From CAYUAI01 sp964442745 (GTDB taxonomy: Bacteria; Pseudomonadota; Gammaproteobacteria; S012-40): 64,000 nucleotides of DNA. Below are positions 1 to 8,121 of this stretch, piece by piece; positions within the stretch are counted from its first letter, which is position 1; every line of letters starts with the position of its first letter. The notes beneath the pieces are model-generated. The model saw only the letters and a list, made by a program, of their open reading frames with translations. It was not told the origin of the DNA and ran no database searches. The stretch covers positions 5,329 to 69,328 of the forward strand of contig CAYUAI010000013.1 in assembly GCA_964442745.1 (NCBI GenBank), written 5' to 3'. The position numbers were made by a program, and so were the translations under genes.

Positions 1-982
1 TATGATCCCCCCAGTACTGCTGCAAACGATGCATTATTTCATCACGCAACGGTAAACCCTCACAAGATGTTTTTTCTTCATCATCTTCAGGATCAATATG
101 TACCGTGACATCAATCACCTCGTCAATTTCTTTTTTTATTTTTTTTTTGACGATTTCACCAATTTGATGCCCTTCTGACACACTGATATGAGAATCTACA
201 ATAACATGCACATCCATAAAGGCATACCCCCCCATCCGACGAGTACGTAGCGAATGCAATTGCTTAACATCATGAATATCCATAATCGTCTGTCGAATGG
301 TCGCCACCCGCTCAGTATCCAGCGCGGTATCAATCAACTCTTGTAATGACTGCCAACCAATATCCCAGCCCACCTTGGCGATCATGAGGCTTACCCCCGC
401 CGCCGCAATGGCATCTAAAATTCCAAATCCAGCAATGGCGCCGGCAATACCAATGAATGCCACCACGGATGAAATAGCATCCGTTCGATGATGCCAAGCA
501 TTAGCGGTCAACAGGTTTGATCGAAGTTGTTTTGCCACACGTAAGGTATAGTGATAAAGAAATTCTTTAGAAAAAATAGAGATGAAAGCAACCACTAAGG
601 TTAACCAAGATGGATGCCCTAACGTTTCAGGGTGTAAAAGACGCCCAATGGCATCAATCATAATGCCTGTCGCGACAATAATGAGAAAAACACCCAACCC
701 AACCGTAATCACCGTTTCTATTCGACCATGACCATAAGGATGTCTTTCATCGGCTTCGGCGGCACTATGCTTCGCTGCCCAAAGCACAACCGCATCGCTG
801 ATCAAGTCGGCCAAAGAATGAACACCATCCGCCACTAACGCCTGAGATTGCCCGACCACACCTAAAACAATTTTTGCAATGGCTAATACAATATTGACAA
901 AAGCACCCACTAAAGTCACTTTGCGAATTTGTAAAAACCGTTGATTTCCCTGTGCTGGTGAATCAATATACTTTGTTGACAA
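1..982 (-). CDS. CDF-family cation efflux protein, C-terminus cut by window edge
   Basis: An open frame runs leftward from a TTG at 982 and leaves the window at position 1, so the C-terminus is missing. It translates as a cation diffusion facilitator: a short cytosolic N-terminus, helices with the family metal-site pattern (ALVADGVHSLADLISD), then HPYGHGRIE, then a second metal pair in the NAWHHRTDAISS segment. The cytosolic C-terminal domain begins near residue 215 (MGGYAFMDVHVIVD). CDF proteins exchange Zn, Fe, Co or Mn for protons across the inner membrane; the metal here cannot be told. The TTG start is chosen because GGGAAAGG lies about 9 nt upstream and no ATG fits. It follows the TusA-like gene almost without a gap, so the two are probably cotranscribed. 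Confidence 0.85.
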   Translation of the reverse strand, partial: MSTKYIDSPAQGNQRFLQIRKVTLVGAFVNIVLAIAKIVLGVVGQSQALVADGVHSLADLISDAVVLWAAKHSAAEADERHPYGHGRIETVITVGLGVFLIIVATGIMIDAIGRLLHPETLGHPSWLTLVVAFISIFSKEFLYHYTLRVAKQLRSNLLTANAWHHRTDAISSVVAFIGIAGAIAGFGILDAIAAAGVSLMIAKVGWDIGWQSLQELIDTALDTERVATIRQTIMDIHDVKQLHSLRTRRMGGYAFMDVHVIVDSHISVSEGHQIGEIVKKKIKKEIDEVIDVTVHIDPEDDEEKTSCEGLPLRDEIMHRLQQYWGDH

Positions 983-983
983 A

Positions 984-1226
984 TTAGTCAACCTTTCCCA
1001 CCTCGATACAAATAATAATATCGTTACCCTGTTCCCGAGTATCTATGTATCTATGACCCGTAACGCGACACCAAGCCGGTATATCGCTATTAGCGCCTGG
1101 ATCCGTACAAAAAATTTCCAGCGTATCGCCTGCTTGTAATTCCTTCACTCTATTTTGGGTGCGTATCACCGGCATAGGACACAACAACCCGCGAACATCC
1201 AATGTATAATGACTCATAAATACCAA
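984..1226 (-). CDS. TusA-family sulfur carrier protein
   Basis: An 80-residue protein with the TusA signature near its N-terminus: LDVRGLLCPMPVIRTQ, where the Cys-Pro-x-Pro cysteine carries persulfide sulfur. Length and fold pattern match TusA/SirA/YeeD proteins, which pass sulfur from desulfurases to acceptors, for instance in tRNA 2-thiouridine synthesis or dissimilatory sulfur oxidation. The gene overlaps the end of the upstream PP-loop enzyme by 13 bases and is followed directly by the CDF gene. That translational coupling suggests the PP-loop protein is its sulfur acceptor; this is inference. Because other TusA paralogues may exist outside the window, the symbol is left blank. Confidence 0.85.
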   Translation of the reverse strand: MVFMSHYTLDVRGLLCPMPVIRTQNRVKELQAGDTLEIFCTDPGANSDIPAWCRVTGHRYIDTREQGNDIIICIEVGKVD

Positions 1227-2269
1227 TCCTGTGGAATTTGATTTGCTGATAAAGGCCGCACCTGTAAAACACGACCAACGCCGTCCTTGGAGATCATTTC
1301 AACATCAACCTCATCGAATGACTTTCCTTGGCTAAACCGAGCTGTAATCTGAGCGGCCAATTCTATATCAGATGAGGTCAATTCGCCATCTAACAGAACT
1401 AATGGCCCAGCGCAACTTAGAGTTCGCATATGAATAAATTGACGCCGATATCCTTCTAAAAAATTATTTTCGCCTTCTTCTCGGCCAACAATCATCTTGA
1501 AATTCGGACAGGGCCGCAAATGTCGGCCGACTTTGAGTAACATCACATCGTCAAGCTCATAATCTCGCTGATTTCGAGCTTGCCATAAATCAATCAGTCG
1601 ATCTGAGTACGTTTTGTCCGTTAAAAAACAACATCCACCGGCCGGTTGAGCATAATCAACAAAACCCATCTCCGCCGCTAGCGCCATTTGTGGCTTGCGG
1701 GAACGACCCGAAAAACCTTTGAGCTGGTTTCGGTCAATCCAACCTTGCTGCTCTGGCAAGGTGGCCGGTAAGTGTCGTCCACACAATGGTCTAACCAATC
1801 GATCGAAGGCCCCAGATTCGTGCGCAATTACTGGCATGGTATCTTTTCGTTGTGACATAGGCCGTTGACCAATCACCTCCCCAGTGATAATAAAATCAAA
1901 GTTGTTTTCCGTTCGCCATTGCTGGGCTTTACGCACCATAAATCCTTTACAATCTAAACACGGATTCATATTCGATCCATAACCATGCTTTGGGTTAATC
2001 ACAACATATTTGTATTCATCAACAACATCAATAATATGCAGTTTAATACCTAATGTTTCAGCCACCCATAGCGCATTGTTACGTTTCGTTTTTTGCTTAT
2101 CCTTCTTGCGAATCGCATGGGTATGTCCTTCCACACAAAAACCGGTAAAAAAGTTGATACCTTCCACATATATATTTTGCTGCATCATAAGCTTGGCAGC
2201 TAGCATCGAGTCCAATCCACCAGAAATTAATGCAACAGCGCTGCGTTGGCTCGTCATAATCATTATCAC
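1214..2269 (-). CDS. PP-loop (ThiI/MnmA-like) sulfurtransferase with C-terminal NFACT-R-like domain
   Basis: A 351-residue protein opening with the ATP pyrophosphatase P-loop ALISGGLDSMLAAKLM, found in MnmA, ThiI and related tRNA thiolation enzymes. A PCLDCKGFMV segment near residue 100 and GGCCFLT near residue 210 supply candidate catalytic or metal-binding cysteines. The last ~110 residues (DVMLLKVGRHLRP, then VGREEGENNFLE) resemble the NFACT-R RNA-binding domain seen at the C-terminus of a stand-alone ThiI-like family. It is not canonical MnmA or ThiI, having no THUMP and a different tail. Likely role: ATP-dependent adenylation of an RNA base or other acceptor, followed by sulfur transfer from the overlapping TusA-like protein. 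The exact substrate is unknown. Confidence 0.75.
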   Translation of the reverse strand: MIMIMTSQRSAVALISGGLDSMLAAKLMMQQNIYVEGINFFTGFCVEGHTHAIRKKDKQKTKRNNALWVAETLGIKLHIIDVVDEYKYVVINPKHGYGSNMNPCLDCKGFMVRKAQQWRTENNFDFIITGEVIGQRPMSQRKDTMPVIAHESGAFDRLVRPLCGRHLPATLPEQQGWIDRNQLKGFSGRSRKPQMALAAEMGFVDYAQPAGGCCFLTDKTYSDRLIDLWQARNQRDYELDDVMLLKVGRHLRPCPNFKMIVGREEGENNFLEGYRRQFIHMRTLSCAGPLVLLDGELTSSDIELAAQITARFSQGKSFDEVDVEMISKDGVGRVLQVRPLSANQIPQDWYL

Positions 2270-2309
2270 TCATCATTATATTTTTTGAACAATTACATTA
2301 AACCCCGAG

Positions 2310-2338
2310 CAGGCTATCCATTCGCGGACAACCTCCTC
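2310..2338. repeat. REP-like hairpin repeat, copy 1
   Basis: The core AGGCTATCC / GGACAACCT is an imperfect inverted repeat around ATTCGC. It matches copies at 3590-3619 and 11542-11570 with a few substitutions and lies between the PP-loop and FHA genes. It may act as a transcription end or be a dispersed palindromic repeat. Confidence 0.5.
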
Positions 2339-2399
2339 GAAACTGAGCTTACAGAATTTTAAAGCGCGAATTAGCCCAGTTGATATCAATTTTATAAGG

Positions 2400-3032
2400 T
2401 TATTTTCGGGAATCGTGGACTTCAAAAGCAACGTCATCAAAACGAATCACATCCTGATGATAAGCCTTAGCAATCTCAATACGCTGATCATTGACATACG
2501 TTCCATTGGTTGATTTTAAATCTCGGACTAATAAATAATCCCCTTCGATCAATTCAATTTCGGCATGTTTTCTCGACAATAAACTCTGCTTAATTGCGAT
2601 ATCACATTCATCGCTTCGACCAACGAGAAGTGTCTTATCTATGGGGATTCGGTATTGAACAATCACCTCATGCAGACCAATTAACAACCAGTTGTTGATG
2701 GCTTTATCTTCTGAGATGCTAATTGTCGTTGGATCATCAGCGACTTCAGAATCATGGATCACTGCCAGCAATAGATTCCCAATCGCCACCACATCATAGC
2801 GTTTAAGTTCATGAAATAAAGAAATTTTTTCTCCATTAACCAATGTTTCATTGGTTTCGTCCGCACGCATAATATAAAGCTTGTCATGATGAATCACAAA
2901 CTGAGCATGGGTATCCTGAATATTTAACCCATGCAATACAAAAGTATTTTTTGCACTTTGACCAACGGTTGTTATTTTTTCATTTAACCGAATGTCTTTA
3001 TTCTGACCATTGCAAAATCTTAGTCTAAACAT
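2400..3032 (-). CDS. Double FHA-domain protein
   Basis: A 210-residue soluble protein with two forkhead-associated domains in tandem. The first (about 20-95) is divergent and lacks the full signature. The second (about 130-205) carries the classical phosphothreonine-binding set: VGRSDECDI, then LLSRKHAEIE, then KSTNGTYVND. FHA domains bind phosphothreonine peptides and act in Ser/Thr kinase signalling or as scaffolds, for example in secretion systems. No kinase, phosphatase or secretion gene is beside it, so the partner is unknown. Its 5' end faces the origin candidate and there is no other gene before the mobile element. Confidence 0.85.
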   Translation of the reverse strand: MFRLRFCNGQNKDIRLNEKITTVGQSAKNTFVLHGLNIQDTHAQFVIHHDKLYIMRADETNETLVNGEKISLFHELKRYDVVAIGNLLLAVIHDSEVADDPTTISISEDKAINNWLLIGLHEVIVQYRIPIDKTLLVGRSDECDIAIKQSLLSRKHAEIELIEGDYLLVRDLKSTNGTYVNDQRIEIAKAYHQDVIRFDDVAFEVHDSRK

Positions 3033-3182
3033 CAGCTGATAAACCTATTCAAATAGTAAATTTCAATCATTGCATATATGTTCGCAGCGAACCATTTTTT
3101 GATCACTCACTGTTTTACCCATAAGCCTGCTGCGGATATATTCCAAACAAAACGACATTCTAACAAACCTGTGCATATCTCT

Positions 3183-3410
3183 TGGATAACTTGTTAATAA
3201 CTTGTGGATAACTTGTGGATAAAAAGGCCGGTAAAAATTAACCGGAATTTATCCACAAGTTATCCACAAGTTATTAACATGAAATACGCATTTTAATCAC
3301 AGCCTTATACACACTCATTTTTCGAGTAATAGGCTGATTTATAAAGTATAAAAAAAGTTATCCACACAAGAGGGCATAGCTAATAATAATAATAATAGAT
3401 TTTAAGATTT
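3183..3410. other. Candidate replication origin (oriC): DnaA-box cluster, palindrome and AT-rich unwinding tract
   Basis: Six exact TTATNCACA boxes: on the minus strand at 3203-3211 and 3214-3222, on the plus strand at 3249-3257, 3260-3268, 3305-3313 (TTATACACA) and 3358-3366. The first four sit in a perfect 31-bp inverted repeat (3193-3223 with 3248-3278), paired at 11-bp spacing. From the last box there are 14 bases, including GAGGG, then six in-frame TAA/TAG triplets (3381-3398) and further AT-rich DNA to about 3430. Box, GC-rich spacer and TAA/TAG triplets is the arrangement known as the DnaA-trio unwinding element. That this is the functional origin is inference; the elements themselves are directly visible. 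Confidence 0.75.
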
Positions 3411-3430
3411 AAAAACTAATAATAATTAAG

Positions 3431-3796
3431 AAGACCTCTGCCGAGAACTTTCAATGATGCAAACGCCATCTCACTCTACTCATTTCTGCCATATACGCAC
3501 TTCTACTCTCCATGGTGGTCGTTGCTAGGGGAATCTATATTTTAGTGCCTATTTTTCGGGCAATAGGTGAAAAATGGGGTTTCCGTAGTAGGCTTTCCAT
3601 TCTCGGACAGCCTCCTAGTAACAAACCAGGCAGATAACGCCGTTCTCATCGCCCTAGAGCCATTGCAATAGCCATCTGTAGTTTAGGGTGAGCTTACGTC
3701 ATACGGAGCTGTGAGAAAGGCAGGAGCGGTGGGTTAAAGGAATCTTATTTTTTAAACAAAGTATTGATCATCGAAGATAAGCAGAAAGTTTAGACA
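3431..3796. other. Gene-free stretch between origin candidate and mobile element
   Basis: No open frame here looks like a gene. It contains a small hairpin (CCTATT/AATAGG around 3547-3566) and copy 2 of the REP-like repeat at 3590-3619. The remainder shows nothing recognisable. Confidence 0.6.
3590..3619. repeat. REP-like hairpin repeat, copy 2
   Basis: AGGCTTTCC ATTCTC GGACAGCCT forms a 9-bp stem with one mismatch and a 6-base loop, followed by CCTAG. It is the best-paired of three copies (others at 2310 and 11542). This is the clearest sign that the family is a palindromic dispersed repeat. Confidence 0.6.
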
Positions 3797-4137
3797 GTCA
3801 TTTTTTAAAACGGGAGTTTATGTCAGACATTGGGCAGCCTGTTTTCTGAAAAACTGTTTAATTTAGAACTCAATGCGGACAAAAACCATTCAATTCATTT
3901 GGCGTTTTCAATGCTGTAATAAATTTTTGATGTGCACATATTGTAAAAACGTCAATGTCAACGGCTTTATTGAAACTCTGGTTTTTGTAATGTTGAAAAA
4001 TACACCGGCTGGGCTAACAACGATCAGCAAAATTGTAGATTTAATCAGCATAGTATTCATTAAGATAAATCAAAAATTACAAATTTTAGGCTGCCCAATG
4101 TCTGCTGTAGTGCCAACTTGATCGGTTAAAAAATGAC
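3797..4137. mobile_element. 341-bp element with two-part terminal inverted repeats (MITE-like or IS remnant)
   Basis: The outer ends are a perfect 12-bp inverted repeat (GTCATTTTTTAA at 3797-3808, its complement at 4126-4137). Inside them lies a perfect 17-bp inverted repeat (CAGACATTGGGCAGCCT at 3824-3840, complement at 4088-4104). The two arms are separated by 15 bases on the left and 21 on the right, which differ in sequence. The interior has no convincing transposase frame. Paired outer and inner repeats of this sort are typical of non-autonomous elements mobilised in trans. No clear target duplication is visible. Confidence 0.6.
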
Positions 4138-4479
4138 AAAATATTGTTTTTGTGTTGTTTTATTTTTACCCCCTACGAAGTTGGGTTAACGAAGCGATCG
4201 ATTGAACCCAACTAAGAAAACACGACTGAAGTGTCTCTGGGCAAAGTCTGGAAAATAGATGGTCGATAATATCATCGGAAGGTATACCATTCGGGTCACT
4301 TTAAAAACGTTTGATGTGGCAGCGGGGCTTGAGGTAACTCTTGTCGTGATCGAACAGAAGTCAGTAGACGACATAGTAACCAAATGCTCATCGTAATGGG
4401 TGAGACACGGTGAAGGCCTGAATCCATAGATTCGGTGAGGAGTCTGTGCCGTTCAATGGCTTCATGCCCGACTGGGTTA

Positions 4480-4622
4480 AGGAACGTTGGCGAAAAATCA
4501 GTAGCCACTATTGGGGCAAGCGGCCGGTTGTTTTAAACCATTGGTGGGAAATGCTCTGTGCGGACCCGTCTGCCGGATGTTGTGGAGATTGGGGGAGAAA
4601 AACCCCGGTTATCTGATTAGAT
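4480..4622 (+). other. Possible group II intron 3' remnant
   Basis: The stretch containing GTGCGGACCCGTCTGCCGG, then GTTGTGGAGATTGGGGG, then a GGGG/CCCC hairpin and a GGTTATCTGATT end resembles the domain V-VI 3' end of bacterial group II introns. It is non-coding in all frames. No reverse transcriptase/maturase is present, and the 5' portion is not identifiable, so at best this is a decayed fragment. The call rests on recalled sequence similarity rather than a folded structure. Confidence 0.35.
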
Positions 4623-4779
4623 TTTTTATCTATGACTCTTGAGCTAAATTCCCGTCTTTATCAATTAAAAAAGAGCCGTTTACGATAATTGATTTATCTT
4701 CATTTTACATAATAACGTATCACCAAAATTATATTTTCCTTCCGTTAATTCTATTGCGCTTATCACTGTCTTGATGTTT

Positions 4780-5052
4780 TTAATAGAATCGCCATATATC
4801 CAATGGTAAATCATGTGAAGAAAAATCGAATACAGTATCGAAATTTCTAACTAGTTTCCATGCAACAGCCTCCGACTGCTTGCCAATATACTGAACACCG
4901 AAATCAGAAATAACAACTCCTTTGATGCAAGTGGTCTTGATTTCATCGTTATAAAAGACTAATTTATTATTTTCGTATTTCACTTGAATTTCGTGGAATC
5001 TCTGACATCCGCTAATAAGAGAAAGTAATAAGCTTAATAATATCATTCTCAT
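4780..5052 (-). CDS. Small predicted lipoprotein
   Basis: A 90-residue protein starting MRMILLSLLLSLISGC: a basic start, a hydrophobic stretch and a lipobox (LISGC) that would acylate Cys16. The mature part is about 75 residues with no recognised domain. It starts 4 bp after the end of the frameshifted peptidase remnant, so the two were probably one operon, perhaps an exported enzyme with a small lipoprotein partner. The function is unknown, and with its partner broken the gene may be on its way out. Confidence 0.5.
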   Translation of the reverse strand: MRMILLSLLLSLISGCQRFHEIQVKYENNKLVFYNDEIKTTCIKGVVISDFGVQYIGKQSEAVAWKLVRNFDTVFDFSSHDLPLDIWRFY

Positions 5053-5056
5053 TATC

Positions 5057-5532
5057 TTATTTACTCGGATAACAAGGAGAGTTTAAAAATCTAGCTAGAA
5101 CAGCATTAAATAACCGCATAATTTTCTCTTTAGTTCCTCTGCTATTAATGAAATTAGGATTTGGGTTTGGGTTTGCGTGCAAAAACTGGACTCTAGTGTA
5201 ATCTTCAATTATCTGTGCTTGTTGTTCCATGCGATAATCGAGCAAGTCTTTATTTTTTTCTAAAGTGTATTTGTATGCCTCAGACCTCAGAATAGGAAAA
5301 ATCATGTCGAAGTGAATTTGCAATGGCCGATACAATTTGGGTTTAACACATTATTTTGCTTTTGGCATACATGAGTCATCTCGTGTATAAAAAAAGCTTT
5401 TTCAAAACTAGCAACTGTAGATAATCCGTAATCACTAATTTTTACTTTGCTATCGATATAAATATTACCATTTGGAGTCATTCCACTATTGTCGGGCTGG
5501 GGAAAAGTAAAATTTTCATTAAATGCTGAAAA
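5057..5532 (-). pseudogene. Frameshifted zinc-peptidase-like (HExxH, Vgr/Rhs-associated type) remnant
   Basis: Read leftward, one frame from 5532 gives NSGMTPNGNIYID and then AFFIHEMTHVCQ, a HExxH zinc-protease motif, before running to a stop. The continuation in a second frame from about 5335 gives SEAYKYTLEKNKDLLDYRMEQQAQIIEDY. The order HEMTHVxQ, then Y-Y-L-E, then DY-EQQA-I--DY, is the layout of the small proteins often annotated as vgr-related and found with Rhs/T6SS loci. The two halves need a frameshift near 5335, and in-frame stops (TGA TAA) block the 5' side. The gene is therefore broken at least twice. No VgrG or Rhs gene is in the window. Confidence 0.65.
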
Positions 5533-5796
5533 TTATCATATTTTATCAATGCCCCTTGTTAGGAAATACGCCCCGGTGAACAGCAAAATCATCGAATACT
5601 CAGCGGTTGAAAATAGGAGGCTCAATCAATATGTATAAATTAGCCGTATAAAACCCCATATCTCGCCTCCATGCAGTTGTCACTCAGAACGAATTAATAC
5701 AAACCTAATCTGGGCGCTAAACAGGGAAGTGATCACATACCCATTGCGCGTTTCTTAGTATATCGCTGGCGATTAAATAATAAAGCAGAAGCGATT

Positions 5797-6540
5797 TTAT
5801 GCTAAAATCTCTTTAATTTCACGCCATAATTTTTTGTATGCACGAGCACATTGACTCTGTTTCGCATAATTAAAAATCGGGGTGCGGTGAATGCCCATTT
5901 GCTCTACTTCTGAGGCATAAGGTATCACCGATTTAAGGATTTTGATGTTATCTATGCATGGATTCGCGATAATGTGGCGATGTAAATTTTTTCGCCGATC
6001 GGCCATCGAGAAAAAAGGAGAAATAATAGGCGCTGCTATTTTTTGTTTTTTTAAAAAATGGGCAAGTTGTTCTAATGTTCGTATAGATAATATTGTTGGA
6101 ATGGTGGGCACTAATAGCATATCAGAGGCTTTGAATACGCTTTCTGATACCAAAGAAATGCTTGGAGGACAATCTAGGAATATATAATCATATTCATTTT
6201 GTAGTGGCGTGAGAAGTTTTTTTATATGGCTTAATGGTTTGTTTAACGCATCTAAATACAAATCCATGTGGCGATAAGAAATATCGCTAGCAATTAAGTC
6301 TAGGTTGTCAAAATCAGTACCTTTAATCAGATCATCCATTGATTTTTTTTGATTAATTAACTGCTTTCCTACTTTCTTGTGGGCGACCAAAATCCGAAAA
6401 TAAAAACTGGCGGCCCCTTGTGGGTCTAAATCCCAGATAAGAGTACGTGCACCCTCTTGTGCGGCAAGATAAGACAAATTCACCGCCGCCGCGGTTTTAC
6501 CGACACCTCCCTTAATATTATAGCTGGCAATGATTTTCAT
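5797..6540 (-). CDS. ParA-family ATPase paired with CYTH/CHAD protein
   Basis: A 247-residue ATPase with the deviant Walker A of the ParA/MinD class (NIKGGVGKTAAAVNL), switch I-like DLDPQGAAS, and Walker B YIFLDCPPSISL. There is no N-terminal DNA-binding extension, so it belongs with small ParA proteins that position plasmids, chromosomes or protein/polymer cargos. It is distinct from the chromosomal ParA at 48085, and no ParB partner lies beside it. It starts 15 bp after the CYTH/CHAD gene stop in the same direction, so the two form a transcription unit. That implies the CHAD protein, or what it binds, is the cargo adaptor; this is inference. Confidence 0.8.
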   Translation of the reverse strand: MKIIASYNIKGGVGKTAAAVNLSYLAAQEGARTLIWDLDPQGAASFYFRILVAHKKVGKQLINQKKSMDDLIKGTDFDNLDLIASDISYRHMDLYLDALNKPLSHIKKLLTPLQNEYDYIFLDCPPSISLVSESVFKASDMLLVPTIPTILSIRTLEQLAHFLKKQKIAAPIISPFFSMADRRKNLHRHIIANPCIDNIKILKSVIPYASEVEQMGIHRTPIFNYAKQSQCARAYKKLWREIKEILA

Positions 6541-6555
6541 GTTGACGGTTTTTTC

Positions 6556-8121
6556 TTAATTTTTTGACTGTTTAAACAGCTGTAAATAGATAGTTTGGTA
6601 TTTTTTTTGGGTGAAGTTCGCATAATGTTTAGCAAAGTCGTTTAGCACTTGTTGTTTCTGGATTAGCATATGCCTACTCAATGCATGCATGACTTGTATG
6701 GTTGCTTCAGGCGTTTCACCTTCGGCTTGCATTTGCTTTGCAAAATTCTCCATGGCCATGCTTTGTACTTCAAGATCTTGAAATTGACCGAGCTGGTTCT
6801 GTAGTTGTTTAAGATGGGTCAACAATATTTTCATTTTTTTACTTGGATACAAATATTGAAAAAACTCCAATAGATAACGTAATTTTTTGCTATCTTTTCG
6901 TAACTCATGATAGGCTTCTGCCGATGATTTTTTGGTGATAGCATTACCGCTGGTTATGACTCGACGGTAGGCCTTAAAAATTATTTTTGTTGCATAGGAT
7001 TTGATGGATTGACAAGTTATCTTATTCGCATTATTTTTTTCACTCGATAAAAATTTTTGCCAGTTATTTTTGAGTTGCTGATAACGTTTAGAGTTTAGTG
7101 TTATCACCAGCTTTTGTTGTTCAATTTTTTGATGTTTTCGTAAAAATGTTTTCAATACTAATAAATCATTGCGCTGCTTTTCAGGTAATTTTTTTTGATA
7201 AGAAGCAAAGGCTAATAAATGCACATCTAAATCACGAACGAGACTGGTTATATTACCTAGCCAGGCGAACTCCTCTTTGAAAAAAGCGAACTGCTCGCTT
7301 GGAAACATGGTTTTAAAACGTGATAATGCGGTGCGTGTGCGGCGTACCGCCACCCGAAAATCATGTAAAAATTCACTATCAATATTTTTTTTTAGGCCAG
7401 CTTCGTTTATTTTCATCATCTCAAAAAGATGTTGCAAAATATATTTTACACTGGTATCTGTTGGTTGTTTAGCAGCTAAAGAAAGTTTCATTTTAGTGGT
7501 ATAAGGAAACGGTTCAATGGCTAATTGCTGCATGATATGTTGTTGTAAATCACTTGAATGCACGGGAACTGGCAGCAAGTCAATGATCATTGGTAATAAC
7601 TGTTCGATTTGTTCATTAAATCCACGCAATGGAACAATAATAAAGTATTGATGCTGTTCTTTTAAAGAGTCGGAGTATTCTTTTAATTGACAATCCTCTA
7701 ACATCATTTTTGCAATGATTTTATTATCTTTATTACATAATTCAAAAATATATTGTTCTACCTCTGTTTTTAGCACGGGGAGTAACGCACGAACGCTAAG
7801 TTTTTTTGATAGCGCTTTGTTAAACATGGTGTCTGTCACATCCCAGGAAAAACGTGGCACCTTATTTTGATGGGTGAGTATCAGACTATCACCCGTGATA
7901 GTGTCTTTGTTATGTAGCGACCATTGGTGCGCTATTTGTTCAGTATAAAATGACGTATTAGTATTGTGCAGACGCCAATCAAAGGTATCATAAAAATTTC
8001 GAGAAAAATTTTTATGTACCGATAAATGAATGCGGGTATGGCTTGTTAAACATTGGATAATTTGGGCTGAGCTTTGTGTGCTAGCCAGTGCAAATTGATG
8101 TTGACGATAGCGATATGCCAT
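6556..8121 (-). CDS. CYTH-like and CHAD domain protein
   Basis: A 521-residue soluble protein. The C-terminal half (about 230-500) is a CHAD domain, an all-helical fold rich in conserved basic and histidine residues: HDFRVAVRRTRTALSRFK, then LVRDLDVHL, then HELRKDSKKLRYLLEFF. CHAD domains are known to bind polyphosphate. The first ~200 residues resemble a divergent CYTH domain (triphosphate tunnel enzyme) but lack a clean ExExK start, so catalysis is doubtful. The gene leads a two-gene unit with the ParA-like ATPase downstream. Role inferred: polyphosphate-associated protein, possibly a granule adaptor. Confidence 0.8.
   Translation of the reverse strand: MAYRYRQHQFALASTQSSAQIIQCLTSHTRIHLSVHKNFSRNFYDTFDWRLHNTNTSFYTEQIAHQWSLHNKDTITGDSLILTHQNKVPRFSWDVTDTMFNKALSKKLSVRALLPVLKTEVEQYIFELCNKDNKIIAKMMLEDCQLKEYSDSLKEQHQYFIIVPLRGFNEQIEQLLPMIIDLLPVPVHSSDLQQHIMQQLAIEPFPYTTKMKLSLAAKQPTDTSVKYILQHLFEMMKINEAGLKKNIDSEFLHDFRVAVRRTRTALSRFKTMFPSEQFAFFKEEFAWLGNITSLVRDLDVHLLAFASYQKKLPEKQRNDLLVLKTFLRKHQKIEQQKLVITLNSKRYQQLKNNWQKFLSSEKNNANKITCQSIKSYATKIIFKAYRRVITSGNAITKKSSAEAYHELRKDSKKLRYLLEFFQYLYPSKKMKILLTHLKQLQNQLGQFQDLEVQSMAMENFAKQMQAEGETPEATIQVMHALSRHMLIQKQQVLNDFAKHYANFTQKKYQTIYLQLFKQSKN

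Noticed and set aside
3873..4121. 82-codon rightward open frame inside the mobile element
   Set aside because: No family resemblance, no ribosome site, and its end runs through the terminal inverted repeat; likely chance.
4186..4508. Two overlapping leftward open frames
   Set aside because: Low-complexity translations with no domain; they lie over the possible intron RNA remnant.
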